Shown here: positions 5,483 through 8,387 of the stretch, piece after piece
Layout: each line of letters starts with the position of its first letter
Position numbering within the stretch: position 1 is the first letter of the stretch
Origin: Thalassotalea_B sp049613795
Lineage (GTDB): Bacteria; Pseudomonadota; Gammaproteobacteria; Enterobacterales; Alteromonadaceae
Length of the DNA stretch: 8,387 nucleotides
Reading direction: 5' to 3'
NCBI GenBank assembly: GCA_049613795.1
Contig: JBMZCX010000093.1
Coordinates: 1-8,387 of the forward strand
The notes under the pieces: model-generated
Told to the model about the DNA's origin: nothing
Databases searched by the model: none
Seen by the model: the letters and a program-made list of their open reading frames with translations, nothing else
Translations under genes and position numbers: made by a program

Positions 5483-6829
5483 ATGTCAAAATTAACCGTA
5501 GCCAAATTTGGCGGCACCAGTGTAGCAGATCATCAAGCGATGTTACGTTGTGCTCATATCATTAAAAACGATCCGAGTAATCGCGTTGTTGCCGTATCGG
5601 CTAGTGGAGGTGTAACTAATTTATTAGTGCGCTTATCGCAAGCGAATGTTGAAAAAATCGAGCAAGAAGAAATTGTTCAACAGATCAGAACTATTCAATT
5701 TAACATTACTCAGCATTTAGCTTGCGAAACTGAGCTAAATGAGCAAATTGATGAGTTACTTAGTGAGTTGGCAACCTATGCGCAAGTGCAGTCGTTAAAT
5801 GTGTGTAGCCGTATTGCCGATGCTATTTTATCGTTTGGCGAGCAAATGAGTTCACGTATTTTTGCCCAAGTATTGCAATCGATTAATGTTAACGGCCATT
5901 ACTTTGATGTGCGTGATGTGATGAAAACCAACAATTTATACGGAAAAGCGGTTGTTAACACGCAAGCGTTGAAAACTAACTGCCAACAATTGCTTGCGCC
6001 ATGTTTAAATGAACAAGTAATTGTTACCCAAGGATTTATTGGACAAGATGATGAAGGATACACTACAACACTAGGTCGTGGCGGCTCTGATTATAGTGCC
6101 GCGTTACTCGCCGAGGCACTTAATGCAGACAATTTAGCGATATGGACAGATGTTGTCGGTATTTTTACTACCGACCCACGCATTACCGACCAAGCGCGTG
6201 CTATTAAAGAAATTAGCTTTGGCGAAGCCGCCGAAATGGCAACTTTTGGCGCTAAAATTTTACATCCTGCGACACTTATTCCTGCAATGCGTCATAACAT
6301 TCCTGTGTTTGTTGGTTCGAGTAAAGAGCCTGAAAAAGGCGGTACCCGTATTCAGCAAAAAGTAGCGTCAGCGCCTACTTATCGCTCTATTTCATTAAGG
6401 CGTGAGCAAACCTTAGTCACGGTAAAAAGCCCAGCCATGTTACATGCTAGCGGCTTTTTAGCGAAAGTGTTTAATGTGTTAGCCAAGCACGAATTAAGTG
6501 TTGATTTAATTACCACCAGTGAAATTAGCGTGGCAATGACATTTGATAACCCAACAGGTTCAACCCAAGCGCTACTTAACTCTACCGTGGTACAAGAGTT
6601 AGAACAGTTATGTGAAGTAACCGTAGAGCATGGTTTGTCATTAGTTGCAGTTATTGGTAATAAAATGCAGCAAACTAACGGAGTGGGTAGTAGTATTTTT
6701 GATACGATTAACGGTATTAATGTACGCATGATTTGCCATGGCGCGAGCGAGCATAACTTGTGCTTTTTAGTGGATGAGCACCAAGCTAATCAAACCGTTG
6801 AAAAATTACATCAAGCACTTTTTGCTTAG
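5483..6829 (+). CDS. lysC: Lysine-sensitive aspartokinase III
   Basis: Phosphorylates aspartate to aspartyl-4-phosphate, the first step towards lysine, threonine, methionine and diaminopimelate for the cell wall. The 448-residue length equals E. coli LysC (449). The kinase domain (about 1-290) shows KFGGTSVAD (8-16), VSASGGVTNLL (38-48), SFGEQMSSR (117-125), TLGRGGSDYSAALLAEAL (196-213) and WTDVVGIFTTDPR (221-233). Two ACT regulatory domains fill about 305-448. The lysine-contact region is conserved relative to E. coli: MLHASGFL (319-326), SVDLITTSE (339-347), and VRMICHGASEHNLCFLV in the second ACT repeat. Feedback inhibition by lysine is therefore expected in addition to the riboswitch. The ATG has a strong ribosome-binding site, AGGGAG, 8 bases upstream. 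It is monofunctional, with no homoserine dehydrogenase domain, and is followed by a terminator. Confidence 0.97.
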   Translation: MSKLTVAKFGGTSVADHQAMLRCAHIIKNDPSNRVVAVSASGGVTNLLVRLSQANVEKIEQEEIVQQIRTIQFNITQHLACETELNEQIDELLSELATYAQVQSLNVCSRIADAILSFGEQMSSRIFAQVLQSINVNGHYFDVRDVMKTNNLYGKAVVNTQALKTNCQQLLAPCLNEQVIVTQGFIGQDDEGYTTTLGRGGSDYSAALLAEALNADNLAIWTDVVGIFTTDPRITDQARAIKEISFGEAAEMATFGAKILHPATLIPAMRHNIPVFVGSSKEPEKGGTRIQQKVASAPTYRSISLRREQTLVTVKSPAMLHASGFLAKVFNVLAKHELSVDLITTSEISVAMTFDNPTGSTQALLNSTVVQELEQLCEVTVEHGLSLVAVIGNKMQQTNGVGSSIFDTINGINVRMICHGASEHNLCFLVDEHQANQTVEKLHQALFA

Positions 6830-6865
6830 TAGCTTCACTACAAGTTATTAGCGAGTCAAATACAA

Positions 6866-6892
6866 AAAGAGTGAACAGGGCGTTCACTCTTT
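6866..6892. terminator. Bidirectional intrinsic terminator between lysC and queC
   Basis: AAAGAGTGAAC (6866-6876) pairs perfectly with GTTCACTCTTT (6882-6892) around the 5-base loop AGGGC. Read on the plus strand it is followed by ATTTCTGTTT, 36 bases after the lysC stop. Read on the minus strand the stem runs straight into TTTTTG, serving queC, whose stop lies about 40 bases away. The perfect 11-bp stem with a U-rich tail on both sides makes this the clearest terminator in the window. Confidence 0.88.
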
Positions 6893-6933
6893 ATTTCTGT
6901 TTCTACTAATTTGACGTTTGCGCGAGTAAATAT

Positions 6934-7590
6934 TTACTCATATTCGATAGGGTCAACAGCATTATTGTCGTTAAAAGCTTCTAAACGCTCTTCGCATGCG
7001 CCACATTTTCCACAGGCTTTTTCGCGTCCGTTGTAGCAAGTCCATGTGTTGCTGTAATCAAGCCCCATTGATAAGCCATCCGTTAATATAGCGGTTTTAG
7101 AGACATTTAAATAAGGGCTAAAAATCTCTACTGCATCGTAATTGGCTATTTGACAAACATCATTCATCTTTTCGACAAACTCTGGACGACAGTCAGGATA
7201 AATCGCATGATCTCCCGAATGAGCACCATAATACACTTGGCTTGCTTTAACCGATACGGCATAAGCAACGGCTAACGAAATTAAAATCATATTGCGATTA
7301 GGCACAATGGTTGATTTCATGTTTTCTGCTTCATAATGCCCCTCAGGTATATCAATATCGTCGGTTAATGACGACCCCGCTAATAATTGATTAATAGCTG
7401 AAATATCAATAACTTTATGGGTAACATTTAGTTGCTCACACACTTGGCTGGCACATTTAAGCTCTTTAACATGGCGCTGACCATAGTCAAACGATAAGGC
7501 AAACACCTCTTTACCATCTTTCAATGCGCGATTAAGTACGGTAAATGAGTCCATGCCGCCTGAAAAAATAACAACAACTTTGTTAGTCAT
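6934..7590 (-). CDS. queC: 7-cyano-7-deazaguanine (preQ0) synthase
   Basis: Converts 7-carboxy-7-deazaguanine to preQ0 using ATP and ammonia, the last step before reduction to preQ1 in queuosine synthesis. The 218-residue protein has the ATP-pyrophosphatase P-loop SGGMDS at 10-15, then LSFDYGQRHVKEL (32-44), STIVPNRNMILIS (93-105) and YYGAHSGDHAIYPDCRPEFV (120-139). The zinc-binding cysteines are C185, C193, C196 and C199 (CYNGREKACGKCGAC). The length is at the short end of the family's usual range, but all motifs are present. The ATG at 7590 has AAGAGAG about 9 bases upstream as a likely ribosome-binding site. It is divergent from queE, which makes its substrate. A two-way terminator lies downstream, facing lysC. 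Confidence 0.96.
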   Translation of the reverse strand: MTNKVVVIFSGGMDSFTVLNRALKDGKEVFALSFDYGQRHVKELKCASQVCEQLNVTHKVIDISAINQLLAGSSLTDDIDIPEGHYEAENMKSTIVPNRNMILISLAVAYAVSVKASQVYYGAHSGDHAIYPDCRPEFVEKMNDVCQIANYDAVEIFSPYLNVSKTAILTDGLSMGLDYSNTWTCYNGREKACGKCGACEERLEAFNDNNAVDPIEYE

Positions 7591-7670
7591 TTGTGAGCTC
7601 TCTTAGGTATAATAAATAACGCGCGCATTCTACTTTAAATTTCTTAGGCAATAAAGCAAAGCATGACACT
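7591..7670. promoter_or_regulatory. Divergent queC/queE promoter region
   Basis: The 80-base gap must drive both genes. On the plus strand TATAAT (7608-7613) is a perfect -10 hexamer for queE, giving a leader of about 50 bases, but no good -35 box lies at the right distance. On the minus strand TAGAAT (about 7629-7634) with an upstream TTTATT at 17 bases is a weak candidate for queC. I looked for a preQ1 riboswitch here and saw no recognisable one. Confidence 0.35.
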
Positions 7671-8345
7671 ATGACCACTAAGTATAAAATTAACGAGCTA
7701 TTTCAAACCATCCAAGGAGAAGGGGCGTTTACTGGCCAGCCTTCTATTTTTATTCGCTTACAAGGATGCCCTGTGGGTTGTTCATGGTGCGACACCAAAC
7801 ACACGTGGGAAATAAAACCTGAACTTATTATTGAAAGCCAAGACTTACTTAATAAAACGCAAGAATCAGAGCAATGGTCGGCACTCAGCGCAAATGAAAT
7901 GGTGCAAATTTTTACTCAGCAAGGTTACAGCGCAAAACATATTGTTATTACCGGTGGTGAACCTTGCATGGTTGACTTAACACCATTGTGTGAAGCATTT
8001 GAAGCGTTAGACTATTCTTGTCAAATTGAAACATCAGGCACTTTTGAAATAAAAACCACCCCTGCATGTTGGGTAACCGTATCGCCTAAAGTGAATATGA
8101 AAGGGGGATATGACATTCTTAATAGTGCGATGTTGCGTGCAAATGAAATAAAACACCCTGTTGCGACAGAACAGCATGTTGATGACTTAAAAGCATTGCT
8201 AAGTACACATAACATTACCAGTACACCTGTTTATTTACAGCCTATTAGTCAAAAACAGCGAGCAACTGAATTAGCGATACAAACCTGTATTGACAATAAC
8301 TGGCGTTTATCAATACAGGTACACAAGTATATTGGTATTGAATGA
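7671..8345 (+). CDS. queE: 7-carboxy-7-deazaguanine synthase (radical SAM)
   Basis: Rearranges 6-carboxy-5,6,7,8-tetrahydropterin to 7-carboxy-7-deazaguanine by radical SAM chemistry, the step before QueC in queuosine precursor synthesis. The 224-residue protein is almost the same length as E. coli QueE (223). Visible are INELFQTIQGEG (7-18), the iron-sulfur binding motif C33-x3-C37-x2-C40 in QGCPVGCSWCDTKHTWE, the SAM-binding GGEP (95-98), QIETSGT, TVSPKVNMKGGYD, RANEIKHP and the C-terminal LQPISQK and NWRLSIQVHKYI. This is the full E. coli-like type, not the short form. The ATG at 7671 lacks a good Shine-Dalgarno; a three-codon open frame (7663-7674) overlaps it. The partner queD is not in the window. 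Confidence 0.96.
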   Translation: MTTKYKINELFQTIQGEGAFTGQPSIFIRLQGCPVGCSWCDTKHTWEIKPELIIESQDLLNKTQESEQWSALSANEMVQIFTQQGYSAKHIVITGGEPCMVDLTPLCEAFEALDYSCQIETSGTFEIKTTPACWVTVSPKVNMKGGYDILNSAMLRANEIKHPVATEQHVDDLKALLSTHNITSTPVYLQPISQKQRATELAIQTCIDNNWRLSIQVHKYIGIE

Positions 8346-8362
8346 TTTTAGCAGAGCATTGC

Positions 8363-8387
8363 CTAGGTGCTAGGTGCTAGGTGCTAG
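8363..8387. repeat. Heptanucleotide tandem repeat (CTAGGTG)n at the right window edge
   Basis: The unit CTAGGTG occurs three times without change (8363-8369, 8370-8376, 8377-8383), followed by CTAG at the very end, so the array probably continues past the window. It begins 18 bases after the queE stop codon. CCTAG-GTG-CTAGG (8362-8374) can fold into a small 5-bp hairpin. Total copy number and the far boundary cannot be seen. Confidence 0.85.

Noticed and set aside
6379..6729. 116-codon minus-strand open frame
   Set aside because: It lies fully inside lysC, antisense to the conserved ACT domains, and shows no recognisable family.
7591..7670. preQ1 riboswitch before queC or queE
   Set aside because: No aptamer hairpin with a matching A-rich tail or pseudoknot is visible on either strand.
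1..8387. Mobile element, defence island or novel multi-gene system
   Set aside because: No transposase, integrase, terminal repeats, toxin-antitoxin or phage-like genes were found. All proteins belong to known core families with similar composition.

Overview
The window is a stretch of ordinary chromosomal DNA from a gammaproteobacterium. The low GC content, the protein sequences (each close to its E. coli counterpart but clearly diverged), the mltD-gloB-yafS order and the lysine riboswitch in front of lysC suggest a marine Alteromonadales-type organism (Colwellia, Thalassotalea or Pseudoalteromonas-like). That placement is inference. Every gene found belongs to a recognisable housekeeping or widely conserved family. 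I see no mobile element, prophage, defence system, CRISPR array, tRNA or rRNA.

Layout, left to right. Positions 1-1645 (minus) hold most of a lipoprotein lytic transglycosylase, mltD, whose C-terminus runs off the left edge. gloB (glyoxalase II, minus) lies just upstream of it. Divergent from gloB across a 53-base gap is yafS, a SAM-methyltransferase-fold protein, followed co-directionally by a NIF3/YbgI-family gene. The envelope gene elyC (minus) converges on that pair, with a hairpin terminator at the junction. A roughly 530-base gap follows. It contains the elyC promoter side, several inverted repeats and a complete lysine riboswitch that leads into lysC (aspartokinase III, plus). A strong two-way terminator separates lysC from queC (minus). 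queC and queE are divergent neighbours and encode two steps of the same preQ0/queuosine pathway. The window ends in a 7-base tandem repeat just after queE.

Functionally the window contains four small modules: cell-wall turnover and envelope biogenesis (mltD, elyC), methylglyoxal detoxification (gloB), lysine-controlled entry into the aspartate family of amino acids (riboswitch plus lysC), and tRNA-queuosine precursor synthesis (queC, queE). yafS and the NIF3-like gene are conserved but of uncertain function.

The parts most worth a second look are non-coding. The riboswitch has a visible pair of mutually exclusive helices that could switch the lysC ribosome-binding site on and off. A 12-bp hairpin sits directly before the aptamer. 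A set of alternating half-sites lies between gloB and yafS. The CTAG-containing heptamer repeat lies at the right edge.
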